From: Lachnospiraceae bacterium GAM79
Lineage (GTDB): Bacteria > Bacillota > Clostridia > Lachnospirales > Lachnospiraceae
Direction: 5' to 3'
DNA: 64,000 nucleotides
Assembly (NCBI GenBank): GCA_003584705.1
Contig: AP018536.1
Location: 2,480,001 to 2,544,000 of the forward strand
Shown here: positions 19,527-28,687 of the stretch, in pieces
How the letters are laid out: the number at the start of each line of letters is the position of its first letter
Numbering within the stretch: position 1 is the stretch's first letter
Made by a program: the position numbers and the translations under genes
The notes under the pieces: model-generated
Told to the model about the DNA's origin: nothing
The model's database searches: none
Seen by the model: the letters and a program-made list of their open reading frames with translations, nothing else

Positions 19527-20861
19527 TTACTTTGCCGCCTCGCTCAGAATCTTCTGAGATGTGGTTACGAATTCTTCTGCTGCTCCCGCTGCATCTGTAT
19601 CTCCATAACGCAGGTTCTCAACAATGGTCTTGGCCTGTGCTTCTACTTCACCCTTACCGGAGGGATCGGGATCATCAATAGGAGTTGCGATCTTGGATAC
19701 TTCTGCGATATAGTCAAATACCTTCTGGGAATTCTCATCCACATTAGGTTTGATTGCTTCTGCTACATCACTGTTCACAGGGATACCTCTCTCTGCCAGC
19801 AGGATATTGTTGCACTCAACACTGTTGGTGAACCAGTCCAGGAATTTTGCAGCTTCCTCTTTATTCTGGGAAGTCTCAGCAATAGAAAAGAACTGGCCGG
19901 GCTTTAAGAACATCGGTTGGGTGGTTGCATCGCTGGTAGTCGGATACATGGTGATTCCCAGATCTCTACCGGCTGTATTGGCAATACTGATGTACTGGTT
20001 GGAATAAGAAAAGTCATTCCATGTGGTTCCATCAATGATGGGCTTGGTCTCTACTACATCCGGGTTCTTCTCTGCCAGAAGATCAGGAGAAATAGCGGAT
20101 TCAGCCTTGTTGAACTTATCTACATTAGCGAAGTGGGTTTCGCTTGCAGTCTTGGTTCCTGCTGCCAGTTCATCGAACAAATGAGATCCCTGGGTTCTTG
20201 CGATGACCTGCATCATATTGATGCCGCCATCGTAGTAGGTCTTCACACCGGTCTTCTCGTAAATGGTCTGTCCGATATCATACAGTTCTTCGATGGTCAG
20301 CTGCTCGGGAAGCTCTACACCGGCCTGTTCTACGATTTCTTTGTCATATACCATCATAGGAGCATTACTGCCAAGGCTTAATGCATAACAGGTTCCATCA
20401 ATAGATCCACTATCGATAACGCTGTCTGCAATCTTGCTGGTGTCAATGACACCGCTGTCAATGAACTGGCTCAGATCAGCAAGCTGGCCGCTCTGCTGAT
20501 ACTGTTGCAGATAGGAGTAATCCATCTGGATAATATCGGGAAGGTTGCCGCCTGCTGCCATTGCAGAAAGCTTATCCCAGTAGCCGGACCAGTCGGTAAA
20601 CTCCACCTTGATCTCTACATTGGGGTTCTGTTCCATGTAAAGGTCAACTGCCTTCTTGGTTACATCATTTCTTGTCTGGTTGCCCCACCAGCAAAGGCTC
20701 AGGGTTACTTTGTCACCACTGGCTGCCTGTGCTGCGCTGTTATCACCTGTGGCAGCGGAGCCTGTGCCAGATGCATCAGAACTGCCTGCGCTGCTTCCAC
20801 ATGCAGCCAGAGACATGGTCATCAATACAGCCATAAGACCTGCAATCATTCTTTTCTTCAT
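19527..20861 (-). CDS. Extracellular sugar-binding lipoprotein of the ABC importer
   Basis: A 444-residue solute-binding protein of the type-1 family. The signal peptide ends in the lipobox LAAC with Cys21 as the lipid anchor, followed by a Ser/Gly/Ala-rich linker to about residue 48. The mature part contains the usual VTLSLCWWGNQTR and IKVEFTDWSGYWDKL segments. It captures an oligosaccharide outside the cell for the two permeases downstream. As the first gene of the operon it has its own promoter at 20932-20960, close to the divergent two-component system that probably controls it. Confidence 0.92.
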   Translation of the reverse strand: MKKRMIAGLMAVLMTMSLAACGSSAGSSDASGTGSAATGDNSAAQAASGDKVTLSLCWWGNQTRNDVTKKAVDLYMEQNPNVEIKVEFTDWSGYWDKLSAMAAGGNLPDIIQMDYSYLQQYQQSGQLADLSQFIDSGVIDTSKIADSVIDSGSIDGTCYALSLGSNAPMMVYDKEIVEQAGVELPEQLTIEELYDIGQTIYEKTGVKTYYDGGINMMQVIARTQGSHLFDELAAGTKTASETHFANVDKFNKAESAISPDLLAEKNPDVVETKPIIDGTTWNDFSYSNQYISIANTAGRDLGITMYPTTSDATTQPMFLKPGQFFSIAETSQNKEEAAKFLDWFTNSVECNNILLAERGIPVNSDVAEAIKPNVDENSQKVFDYIAEVSKIATPIDDPDPSGKGEVEAQAKTIVENLRYGDTDAAGAAEEFVTTSQKILSEAAK

Positions 20862-20931
20862 TTGTTATACCTCCCATACAATCTGTCGGGTATGTGTCCT
20901 GCACATCCCTCGTTGTTGTTTTGATGAATTT

Positions 20932-20960
20932 ATTTTATGTCCATTTTGCATAATGGTAAA
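20932..20960 (-). promoter_or_regulatory. Promoter of the sugar importer operon
   Basis: On the minus strand TTTACC (20955-20960) is 17 bases from TAAAAT (20932-20937). The spacer holds one copy of CATTTTGCATAAT, a 13-base word repeated at 21068. Confidence 0.5.
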
Positions 20961-21080
20961 GTTAAATAACGGTTCTGTCGATGCAAAAAAATGGCTTTTT
21001 AACCATAATCTTACATTTTTTTCGTCACATTTTCATACTTTTTTCAGTTTTTCCATATTCCATATGGCATTTTGCATAAT
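20942..21080. repeat. Two copies of CATTTTGCATAAT in the divergent control region
   Basis: The identical 13-base word occurs at 20942-20954 (inside the importer promoter) and at 21068-21080. They are candidate sites for the YesN-type regulator at 22966. In addition GTGTTCAAAAAA occurs twice near 21084-21117, about 22 bases apart. The binding role is inferred. Confidence 0.4.
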
Positions 21081-21148
21081 TTCGTGTTCAAAAAAAGGTT
21101 TCTGAGTGTTCAAAAAACGGCTTTTTGTTTTCTTCCCACGGATGAAAA

Positions 21149-21177
21149 TTGAACTTCCCATATTTTTACTATATAAT
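21149..21177 (+). promoter_or_regulatory. Promoter of the two-component system
   Basis: TTGAAC (21149-21154) and TATAAT (21172-21177) are 17 bases apart, followed by a CGGAGG ribosome site just before the kinase ATG at 21201. Confidence 0.7.
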
Positions 21178-21200
21178 AACCATGATACGGAGGTTTTTCC

Positions 21201-22991
21201 ATGAGCAATTTATCACAGCGTTTTAATAATCTGTCTTTATATAAGAAAATACTACTGATCCTGTCAACGACATTGCTTTTTGTGTTCTTTGCTTTTGTTG
21301 TGGGCATTCAGCTTCTTTCCCAGTATTATGCCCGTGAGCTGTATACTTCCAATGCACAGTCTCTGAATTATGTATCTTCCTTCGTCTCTGCAAGAATGGA
21401 GACCGTGGAATCCGGTTCTGCCCGGATCCTGTCCGATACCATCATTCAGACGAATCTCACCGATATCATGGATGCTCCCACCAGTATCCGTAATGCCCAG
21501 AGAAAGCAGACGATATATCAGGCTCTCTATCCTTATATTTTTGATGACGACTATATCAAATCCATCAGTCTGGTACTTCCTGACGACACACTGATCTGTA
21601 TGGGAAATACTTCCGCTCTGGATGCTTTTCCTCTGGAGGAACTGGCAGAAAATGCAGCAGCCTGCCAGGGGCGTGCCAGCTGGAGTGCACCGGCTTCCCC
21701 CGGGAATACCATCGTACTTTACCGGGATATCCGGCAGCTTCGCCATCTGACCCTGGATCATCTGGCTTACCTGTACATAGTGATCGACCTGGACCAGCTG
21801 ATCAGTGATGCCCTGGAGAATGCCGGATATTCTCTTTCCACGCATTCCCGTTTTATCCTGTTTGCAGGAAATGCGCAGTTTTACCCACAGGAGACTTACC
21901 ATCCGGAACAGTATTCCAGCCTGCTGCAGTCGCTGAATCATGGCAGCAGCCATTATTCTATTCTTTCCATAGATAAACGAAAGACCTTTGTCATCCAGGG
22001 AGATTTTCCACGTACCGGATGGAATTATCTGTATTTTCAGGATTACGATCCGCTCTTTTCTGCGATCCATACCGTTCTGATCCGGATGATCCTGTTCTCC
22101 GCCGTGGTCGTGATGATCGCTCTGTTTCTGGCACTGTTGCTTCTGCGCAGGATACTGCACCATCTGGATCTTCTGGTAGAGAAGATCCGCCGCTTCGGAC
22201 AGGGACTCCCGGATCCGGAGGACACCGCTCACTACGATTACAGTCTCCGTACCGATGAGATCGGGCAGCTGCATGTCAGCTTTGACGAAATGAAATCCAA
22301 TGTAAAGACTTTGCGGGATAAAAACTATGAAAAGCAGCTGTTGCTCCGGGATACCAATATCAAGATGCTGCAGCAGCAGATCAACCCGCATTTTCTCTAC
22401 AATACCCTGGATACCATCAACTGGATGGCGCAAAAATACGGTGCCGATGACATCTCCACCATGGTCCGGTCCCTGGGGAATCTGTTCCGCGCTGCTGTCA
22501 ACAGCAAAGAAGACCTGATCCCCTTAAAAAAGGAACTGGACGTTTTAAAGGATTATATCCGGATCCAGCAGATCCGTTTCGGAGACCGGCTGGACTTCCA
22601 GCTGCACGTACCGGATGACATTTCCCATATTTATGTCCCGACACTTTGTATCCAGCCTCTGGTAGAGAACGCATTAAAATATGCTCTGGAATTCAGTGAC
22701 GATGTCTGTCATATCACCGTCACCATTTCCGAAAAAGACACCGTCTACCAGATTACCGTAGCAAATACCGGTTCCCATTTCGAGGATGATCTCATCTGGA
22801 AGCTGGAACACAGGCAGGTCACTCCCCAGGGTTCCGGTGTGGGACTGGTGAATATCAACTCCCGCCTGAAGCTGCTCTTCGGCGACCGGTACGGCTTATC
22901 TATATACAATGAAGACGGAATGGCCATTGTACTGCTGTCCATTCCCAAAGAAAGAGAGGATTCTTATGCTCAGATTGATGATTGTAGATGA
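21201..22991 (+). CDS. Sensor histidine kinase, YesM type
   Basis: A 596-residue membrane kinase. There is a first membrane helix near residues 17-38, an extracellular sensor region, a second helix near 293-318, a HAMP segment, then the His_kinase domain with the phospho-acceptor His397 in NPHFLYNTLD, an N box in PLVENALKYA and a G box in GSGVGLVNI. It would sense an extracellular sugar or the loaded binding protein and pass phosphate to the regulator encoded next, whose start overlaps by 26 bases. The divergent sugar importer operon is the likely target. Confidence 0.92.
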   Translation: MSNLSQRFNNLSLYKKILLILSTTLLFVFFAFVVGIQLLSQYYARELYTSNAQSLNYVSSFVSARMETVESGSARILSDTIIQTNLTDIMDAPTSIRNAQRKQTIYQALYPYIFDDDYIKSISLVLPDDTLICMGNTSALDAFPLEELAENAAACQGRASWSAPASPGNTIVLYRDIRQLRHLTLDHLAYLYIVIDLDQLISDALENAGYSLSTHSRFILFAGNAQFYPQETYHPEQYSSLLQSLNHGSSHYSILSIDKRKTFVIQGDFPRTGWNYLYFQDYDPLFSAIHTVLIRMILFSAVVVMIALFLALLLLRRILHHLDLLVEKIRRFGQGLPDPEDTAHYDYSLRTDEIGQLHVSFDEMKSNVKTLRDKNYEKQLLLRDTNIKMLQQQINPHFLYNTLDTINWMAQKYGADDISTMVRSLGNLFRAAVNSKEDLIPLKKELDVLKDYIRIQQIRFGDRLDFQLHVPDDISHIYVPTLCIQPLVENALKYALEFSDDVCHITVTISEKDTVYQITVANTGSHFEDDLIWKLEHRQVTPQGSGVGLVNINSRLKLLFGDRYGLSIYNEDGMAIVLLSIPKEREDSYAQIDDCR

Positions 22992-24489
22992 TGAACAGAT
23001 CATACGTGAAGCACTTTCTTCCATGATCGATTATACCTCCCTCGGCTACAAGGTGATTGCCACCGCCAAAAACGGAATGGAAGCCTATGACCGGATCCGT
23101 GATGACTATCCCGATGTTGTGATCACGGATATCAAAATGCCTATTTTGAACGGGCTGGAACTGATCGAACGTGCCTCCCACATCGACTCCCGGATCACTT
23201 TTATCCTGTTATCCGGTTACGGTGAATTCGAATATGCCAAGCAGGCCATGAAATACGGGGTCCGCTATTATCTCTTAAAACCCACGGACAAGCAGGAGCT
23301 GATCAGCTGTCTGAATACAATCCGTGAAGAAAAAAAGCAAAAAGAGATACAGCAGAAGGCGGAGCAAGAACTTCTGCTGAAGGATATGCAGTCACCATTA
23401 GAACAGGGGCTGGTTATGGAAGCGTTGGATCAGCCTGACAATTTTCCCCAGGTATTCAAAAAGTATCAGGGGCTTCTGTCCTTTCCCGAAAAGGGACTAT
23501 ATGCCTGTATCTGTTCCTTTGTAGAAGAAACCTATCTGAAAAGCTTTCTAAAGGATATCGTGCGGATTCTGCTTTCCTGCGGAGCAGAAAGTGTCTTTTC
23601 TGTTATTTATGTAAAAAACAGTGCGCTTCTGGTCCTGTCCTCTCCCACCCTGGTCCATCAGGAAACGATCCGCCAGTCTTTGGAGGAGCTGCATTATCCG
23701 CAACAGTGTGTAACCTTTGAAGCCTCTTTTCTCCACGGTGACACTTCGGAAGATTTGTTTGCGCAGATCATATCCAAGATAGCCCGCTATGACCGGATCC
23801 TGCTGATCCGCCCCGAAACCGGAGAAACCAGGGAATTCCATAACAACATGGCCGCTCCCTGGCGGATTTCCAGGCTGCGTGAAGCATTTACCGCTTCCCC
23901 GGCCGAAACAGATATTCCATCTCTGCTGGATTCCGTCTTCACTCCTTCCATGACTCCGGATGTTGCGAAGAATATCGCCCTGGGACTTTTCCTGAATCCC
24001 GATAACTCCGGACAAGAGCCGCCGCTGGATATTGCCTGTGACTTTTTCCGCCGCCTGTATTCCTGTACCCAGACCTCCGAAATCCGGAAGCTGGCGGAGA
24101 TCGTACTGCTGCAGGAGAAGGACGAGGCTGCCTCCTCTAAGGGCGGTGCCAACATCAGCCTCTTAAAAGCTTACGTGGAAGCCCATCTGGATTGTGAGAC
24201 CCTGTCTTTAAAATGGCTGGCAGAGAACTATCTCTTTGTCAGTGTCGGCTACCTGAGCAAGCAATTTGTAAAGGAGGAAGGCATCCGCTTTTCCGATTAC
24301 CTGAACAAAAAGCGGATGGAACAAGCCATCCGCCTTATGGTGTACTATCATAATGACAATATCAAAACTATTGCCAGGTCTGTGGGATTCGGCAATAATC
24401 CACAGTATTTCAGCCAGGTATTTAAAAAATATACCGGCTATACTCCCACAGAGTATATTGAGAAGGTGGGTGCCTCTGCGCCCTCCTGA
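22966..24489 (+). CDS. Response regulator with AraC-type DNA-binding domain, YesN type
   Basis: A 507-residue regulator. Residues 1-120 are a receiver domain (MLRLMIVDDEQ, phospho-acceptor Asp in VVITDIKMP, Lys in LLKPTDK). A long linker follows, then a C-terminal pair of helix-turn-helix motifs ending in NPQYFSQVFKKYTGYTPTEY. I start at the ATG at 22966, with AGAGAGGA upstream. It is encoded with the YesM-type kinase and should activate the divergent importer-GH38-GH28 operon. Confidence 0.92.
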   Translation: MLRLMIVDDEQIIREALSSMIDYTSLGYKVIATAKNGMEAYDRIRDDYPDVVITDIKMPILNGLELIERASHIDSRITFILLSGYGEFEYAKQAMKYGVRYYLLKPTDKQELISCLNTIREEKKQKEIQQKAEQELLLKDMQSPLEQGLVMEALDQPDNFPQVFKKYQGLLSFPEKGLYACICSFVEETYLKSFLKDIVRILLSCGAESVFSVIYVKNSALLVLSSPTLVHQETIRQSLEELHYPQQCVTFEASFLHGDTSEDLFAQIISKIARYDRILLIRPETGETREFHNNMAAPWRISRLREAFTASPAETDIPSLLDSVFTPSMTPDVAKNIALGLFLNPDNSGQEPPLDIACDFFRRLYSCTQTSEIRKLAEIVLLQEKDEAASSKGGANISLLKAYVEAHLDCETLSLKWLAENYLFVSVGYLSKQFVKEEGIRFSDYLNKKRMEQAIRLMVYYHNDNIKTIARSVGFGNNPQYFSQVFKKYTGYTPTEYIEKVGASAPS

Positions 24490-24514
24490 TGCAGTCTCCC
24501 TCATCGTAAGGGAA

Positions 24515-25375
24515 TTACATGCAGTTGTCCAGAAGCTTCATCAAAGCATCATGCGCTATGGTAAATGTCTCAAGACCGCTGAGTACCTTCTTTTCTTTGA
24601 CAGCAATGCTCCTGCCGTCCTTTTCCAGTGCATGGAAACCCTCAAACTCAAACAGGTGCGGTTCCAGTGACAGGAATCCATCAAATCCGGAGGCTGACAG
24701 ACGCTTCAGGATCACCGCCACATTTCCGTCACCATAGCCTGCCGGAACTACACTCTGGTCTGACTTCAAGGCATCCTTTACATGGATATAAGCGATGTAG
24801 GATTTTAGCATCTCATAGGCTTCCAGCGTATCCTGCCCACACTGTACAAAGTTGGCAAAGTCAAAAATAGCTTTAAAATGATCCCCGTAAAAGGTATCCA
24901 TGAGTTTTTTGCATTCCGGAGCCATTGCTCCATAGATATCTTTTTCATTTTCATGCAGGAGCAGTGTATCATTCGCAGAGGCATAGTCCACGAATTTACC
25001 GATCCTGTCGAAGACTTCGCCCTCATAGGCTGCCGGATCACTCTCCTGCGGAAGATAGAAGCTGAACATCCGGATCGTCGGGCATTCCATCTTATGGCTG
25101 ATCTCCACTGCCCTCTTGAACTCTTCAAAATGGGGAGTGAAATCATCCGTGATCAGAATTTTACCCAAGGGAGATCCCAGGGCAGAAAGCCGGATTCCAT
25201 TTTCATCCAGTGTCTTCTTGATCTGCGCCACTTTTTCATCCGTGTGATAGATCAGATTTTCTCCATCCACTCCGCGCATCTCCACATAAGACATTCCCAG
25301 TCCTTTCAGACCTGCGATCTGAGCTGTCAGCTCCGGTGCGATTTCATCTGCAAAACCTGTGATTTTTACTGTCAT
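24515..25375 (-). CDS. Sugar phosphate isomerase/epimerase family protein
   Basis: A 286-residue AP_endonuc_2-type TIM barrel protein. Metal-ligand-like motifs are seen in LLLHENEKDIYG, FDFANFVQCG, IHVKDAL and FLSLEPH. Such enzymes isomerise or epimerise keto sugars or inositols. It is encoded 13 bases after the Gfo/Idh/MocA gene with a strong AAGGAGG site, so the two probably work in one oxidation pathway for a sugar or cyclitol. The exact substrate cannot be read from the sequence. Confidence 0.85.
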   Translation of the reverse strand: MTVKITGFADEIAPELTAQIAGLKGLGMSYVEMRGVDGENLIYHTDEKVAQIKKTLDENGIRLSALGSPLGKILITDDFTPHFEEFKRAVEISHKMECPTIRMFSFYLPQESDPAAYEGEVFDRIGKFVDYASANDTLLLHENEKDIYGAMAPECKKLMDTFYGDHFKAIFDFANFVQCGQDTLEAYEMLKSYIAYIHVKDALKSDQSVVPAGYGDGNVAVILKRLSASGFDGFLSLEPHLFEFEGFHALEKDGRSIAVKEKKVLSGLETFTIAHDALMKLLDNCM

Positions 25376-25388
25376 TCTTTTGTCCTCC

Positions 25389-26543
25389 TTAATATGTTCC
25401 TGTCATATCAAATACAATATCAGTGTCTTCCTTTTTTCTGGAAGTGGCACGTTTTTTGTTCAATTCTCGTAAAAACAATTCTTCATCCAACGGCAGTTCC
25501 ACGGTGCGGTCCAGCCAGCTGGACAGATGCATGGCATTGGACAGAGTGAGCCCCCGGATTCCCTCCGTTCCCTCTGCCACCAATGGAGTTCCTCTTAAAA
25601 TATGACCTGCGAATGCTTTCAATACACCAATATGCTGCTCGTTTTGTCCATCCGTCTCAATCTCAATTCTGGAATATTCCGGCTTTTTAAATCCTTCCTT
25701 CTCCGTTTTGCAGAAATCGCTCACATTGGTGGACAGTTTATCAAAAAATAGTCTGCCTTCCTCGCACACGATTTTTCCCATCTCGAAGGTCAGCTCCAGC
25801 CGGTTGGTTCCTGGAGCATCTGCCGTGGTAGTCACGAAGACACCGGTGGCTCCGTTTTCAAATTCCATATAAGCCGTCACATCATCCTCGACCTCGATAT
25901 CATGCCATTTTCCTTCGTGGCAGAAGGCTCTCACCTTCACAGGCATGCCGCACAGCCATTGCAGCAGATCCAGCTGGTGCGGACACTGGTTCAACAGCAC
26001 GCCGCCACCTTCTCCGTCCCAGGTTGCCTTCCAGCCCGCCGCATCATAATAGCTCTGATTACGATACCAGTCGGTGATGATCCAGTTGACACGTCGCAGC
26101 TGCCCAAGTTCGCCACTCTGGATCATTTCGTGAAGTTTTCTGTATACACAGTTGGTTCTCTGATTTAACATGATGGCAAAGGATCTGTCAGACCTTTCCG
26201 CTGCCTCATTCATCTCCCGTACCTGTTTCGTGTAGACTCCTGCCGGTTTTTCGCTGATCGCATGCAGTCCATGCTCCAATGCATAGATGACGAATTCCGG
26301 ATGCAGATAATGTGGTGTTGCCACCAGAACGGCATCACAGCTTCCCGAATCAATCATTTTCCTGCCATCATCAAATACCTTGACCGTCTCCGGAAGATTG
26401 TTCCTTGCCCAGTCCAGGCGGCTCTGCCAGATATCCGCTACGGCGGTCAGTTCCATATCCGGCACCATCCCTTTCAACACATTGCCTGCATGACCGGTTC
26501 CCATACTCCCAATACCAATAATGCCCAGTCTTACCTTTTCCAT
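25389..26543 (-). CDS. Gfo/Idh/MocA family oxidoreductase
   Basis: A 384-residue NAD(P)-dependent dehydrogenase. The N-terminal Rossmann motif IGIGSMGTGHAGN and the AISEKPAGV segment with the catalytic Lys are typical of inositol and glucose-fructose dehydrogenases. The C-terminal part is the usual beta-sheet domain. It is the first gene of a two-gene operon with the epimerase at 24515 and is divergent from an AraC regulator at 26669. The substrate, probably a sugar or sugar acid, is unknown. Confidence 0.88.
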   Translation of the reverse strand: MEKVRLGIIGIGSMGTGHAGNVLKGMVPDMELTAVADIWQSRLDWARNNLPETVKVFDDGRKMIDSGSCDAVLVATPHYLHPEFVIYALEHGLHAISEKPAGVYTKQVREMNEAAERSDRSFAIMLNQRTNCVYRKLHEMIQSGELGQLRRVNWIITDWYRNQSYYDAAGWKATWDGEGGGVLLNQCPHQLDLLQWLCGMPVKVRAFCHEGKWHDIEVEDDVTAYMEFENGATGVFVTTTADAPGTNRLELTFEMGKIVCEEGRLFFDKLSTNVSDFCKTEKEGFKKPEYSRIEIETDGQNEQHIGVLKAFAGHILRGTPLVAEGTEGIRGLTLSNAMHLSSWLDRTVELPLDEELFLRELNKKRATSRKKEDTDIVFDMTGTY

Positions 26544-26668
26544 TTAGACACCTTTCCTTTCATTCTCTGATGTATTTCTTTGATGTTCTTATTGTAACTT
26601 CTCTACGGTTGTAATAATATGTATATAAAATACTAATTTTATGCAAGATAACGACCTTTGGAGTGCCT

Positions 26669-27571
26669 ATGAAAACCCAAATGACTATTCCCTATTTTAC
26701 AATTGATGCACCCTATGAACTGGCTTACCGCAACAACGGAACCTCTTCTCCTGCCAGACCGCATACGCACAACGCTCTGGAAATATATCTTACAATGTCC
26801 GATCTCCCGGATGTCCTCTTAGACGACACTGTCTCCAGTGTTTCGAAAGGATCTCTGATCATCATTCCGCCTCACCATGTGCATCAGCTGTTCAATCAGA
26901 AGCTGACCATCTATGAGCGCTACGTCCTGAATATTAACAGCGACTGGCTGTATACTGTCCTTGGAGCCGGTTCCGGACTCATGCCTTATGCAGATCCGGC
27001 TTTCTCTCCTGCGATCCTCCGGCTTTCTCCCACCGGGCTTACCGGGCTCTGCAGTCAGTTGGATCACTATTTGCAGCTGCATCCTCAGCCCTCCCTTTCT
27101 GCCTATGCGGATTTTTTCTCTCTGCTAAGTATACTGGATAGCCGGATCCAGCACGGCCTACAGGCATCTTCTACCGGACAGCGTTCTATTTCCCAGTCCC
27201 AGAAAAACATCAATGAGGTCATGGCCTTTATCAACCGGCATCTGACAGAGCCACTGACCCTGGAAAGCATTGCTGCAGAATTCTACCTAAACAAGGACTA
27301 TCTCGGGCGCCTGTTCAAGGAACATACCCATGCCACCATCGGGCATTATATCTCCGTGCAGCGGGCTAACCTCGCCCAGACGATGCTGGCAGAGGGCCGG
27401 ACCGTCACCGAGGTACAGGAACTTCTCGGCTTCTCCAGCTATGCCTATTTCTTTAAATTTTTCAAAAAAATGACCGGGATCTCTCCCAGTCAATATCGTA
27501 AAGATAACACTATGCCTCTGTCGCATTCTCCGTCTCCACATTCCAAAAAAGGAACTGTAGCCTGTGTATAA
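26669..27571 (+). CDS. AraC family transcriptional regulator
   Basis: A 300-residue regulator with an N-terminal cupin sensor (RPHTHNALEIYLTM, then GSLIIIPPHHVHQL) and two C-terminal helix-turn-helix motifs ending in SYAYFFKFFKKMTGISPSQY. I start at the ATG at 26669, 5 bases after GGAG; a GTG two codons earlier is possible. Being divergent from the Gfo/Idh-epimerase pair, it probably controls that operon. The stop codon lies inside the terminator hairpin. Confidence 0.9.
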   Translation: MKTQMTIPYFTIDAPYELAYRNNGTSSPARPHTHNALEIYLTMSDLPDVLLDDTVSSVSKGSLIIIPPHHVHQLFNQKLTIYERYVLNINSDWLYTVLGAGSGLMPYADPAFSPAILRLSPTGLTGLCSQLDHYLQLHPQPSLSAYADFFSLLSILDSRIQHGLQASSTGQRSISQSQKNINEVMAFINRHLTEPLTLESIAAEFYLNKDYLGRLFKEHTHATIGHYISVQRANLAQTMLAEGRTVTEVQELLGFSSYAYFFKFFKKMTGISPSQYRKDNTMPLSHSPSPHSKKGTVACV

Positions 27572-27594
27572 ACACACATTGCAGTTCCTTTTGC
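27551..27594 (+). terminator. Terminator at the end of the AraC gene
   Basis: GGAACTG (27551-27557) pairs with CAGTTCC (27582-27588), extended by further pairs, followed by TTTTGCTTTT. An A run on the other side makes it usable from the left-going strand too. It overlaps the AraC stop codon. Confidence 0.75.
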
Positions 27595-27624
27595 TTTTAC
27601 CTGTCTACTTCACAAGCTATCTTA

Positions 27625-27990
27625 TTATTTAGTCAGCAGCATCATAATGTCATTGCTTCTTGCCACGAACTTGGTCATGGCATCGGCAGACAGAGGTGCG
27701 TGCTGAAGCTTTGCCAGATCGTACAGCTGCTCGCAGATCATTTCTGCATTCTCACCATCCTGGTGCTCAGTAATGTACTGTACCAGAGGATGGCTGGCAT
27801 TCAGGATCAGGGTCTCTCCCTCACCGCCGAAGGCACTCATGTCCATACCGGGCATGGAATACAGCTTGCTGATGCTCTCCGCCTGCTCTTCCATCTCTTT
27901 CTCGGCCTTCTTGGAAGTCTTGGACTTCAGGGCATCGGTCACATCCGCATCAATACGCTGGAACTTGATTCCCTCGTTCTTTTTCTTCCG
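27625..27990 (-). pseudogene. htpG: Hsp90 (HtpG) C-terminal fragment
   Basis: The last about 120 residues of an Hsp90-family chaperone are readable, from FQRIDADVTDALKSK through TLILNASHPLVQYI to the natural stop. The normal protein is over 600 residues; the ATPase and middle domains are missing. Its front end is joined, in a different frame, to a dctP fragment near 27975-27990. It cannot work as a chaperone. A complete copy is presumably elsewhere. Confidence 0.8.
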
Positions 27991-28343
27991 CAGAAAGGGT
28001 GCTCACACAAGTTCCGTTGGCAATGGCGGTCTGTCTGGACTGTTCCTCTCTGTCTTTCCAGAGTACTCTTTCATATTCCGCAGACTCTCTGGCACATTCC
28101 CGCAGGATTTCTCCGTCCAATACCCTCCACATATGCTCCGAATCTCTGTACAGATACGGCAATTGCAGTACATTCATCTCCGGTGCCTGTTCTGCGATCT
28201 GCGACAGGGAAACTCTTGCAAAAGCGATCCCGCCGTATTTGATCTGTTCCAGTACTTCGCTTTCCGAACCCAGTTTTGCTTCACTCTCCACGATGATGTG
28301 GATCCGTCCTCCGGTACGCTCCTGCACCAGTTCTGCAAAACCT
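27985..28343 (-). pseudogene. TRAP transporter binding protein (DctP) fragment with internal deletion
   Basis: Residues starting ERTGGRIHIIVESEAKLG and continuing VLQLPYLYRDSEHMW match the middle of DctP-type substrate-binding proteins of TRAP transporters. At about 28105-28111 the text jumps from WRVLDGEI to LRECARESAEYE, skipping roughly 150 residues of the usual protein. Both ends are cut and joined to a GH2 fragment (upstream) and an htpG fragment (downstream). No TRAP membrane genes are nearby. Confidence 0.75.
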
Positions 28344-28497
28344 CAGCGTTACCCAGCGCCGCATCCGGGTGCCATTGATTCGCTCCGACGTCTCTGTGAC
28401 CGATGCCGCTCTCGTCCAAAGTTCCCGGCAGATGCATCTGCGCTGCCGTTCCATCCGTCAATATTACCTTCCACGTTCCCACCAGTGAAATCCCCAT
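28341..28497 (-). pseudogene. GH2 glycosidase N-terminal fragment
   Basis: The first about 50 residues (MGISLVGTWKVILTDG then LPGTLDESGIGHRDV) match the GH2 enzyme at 8493, with about 36 of 46 aligned residues identical. An AGAGGG ribosome site and a promoter (28563-28592) are intact. After GNAEV the sequence runs out of frame into the dctP fragment. It is a paralogue that lost almost all of its gene. Confidence 0.8.
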
Positions 28498-28562
28498 CGC
28501 AATCCCTCTGTTCTTATATAATTTTTTATATTTTTCAGTCATCACGAAATATAGTTAGTTTC

Positions 28563-28592
28563 ATTATAGACTTCACCTCAAATTCAATGCAA
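28563..28592 (-). promoter_or_regulatory. Promoter of the mosaic relic
   Basis: On the minus strand TTGCAT (28587-28592) lies 18 bases from TATAAT (28563-28568). The relic may therefore still be transcribed. Confidence 0.5.
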
Positions 28593-28616
28593 CGGATTCT
28601 CCTTCATGTTCTATGC

Positions 28617-28662
28617 AAAAAAGAACCACATTACCGATATTTCTATCAGTAATGCGGTTCTT
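28617..28662 (-). terminator. Terminator of the DUF4143 ATPase gene (copy 1 of a repeated hairpin)
   Basis: On the minus strand AAGAACCGCATTAC pairs with GTAATGTGGTTCTT, followed by a T run. A close copy of this hairpin ends the ppdK gene at 31968-32011. Confidence 0.8.
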
Positions 28663-28687
28663 GAATTCTTATCAGTATGCCCACGGT

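Noticed and set aside
21264-22433. 389-codon open frame opposite the histidine kinase
   Set aside because: No recognisable protein features; the sense strand encodes all kinase motifs.
1-27600. Prophage or integrative element carrying the sugar genes
   Set aside because: No integrase, attachment repeats, tRNA boundary or phage genes are seen; gene style matches the surroundings.
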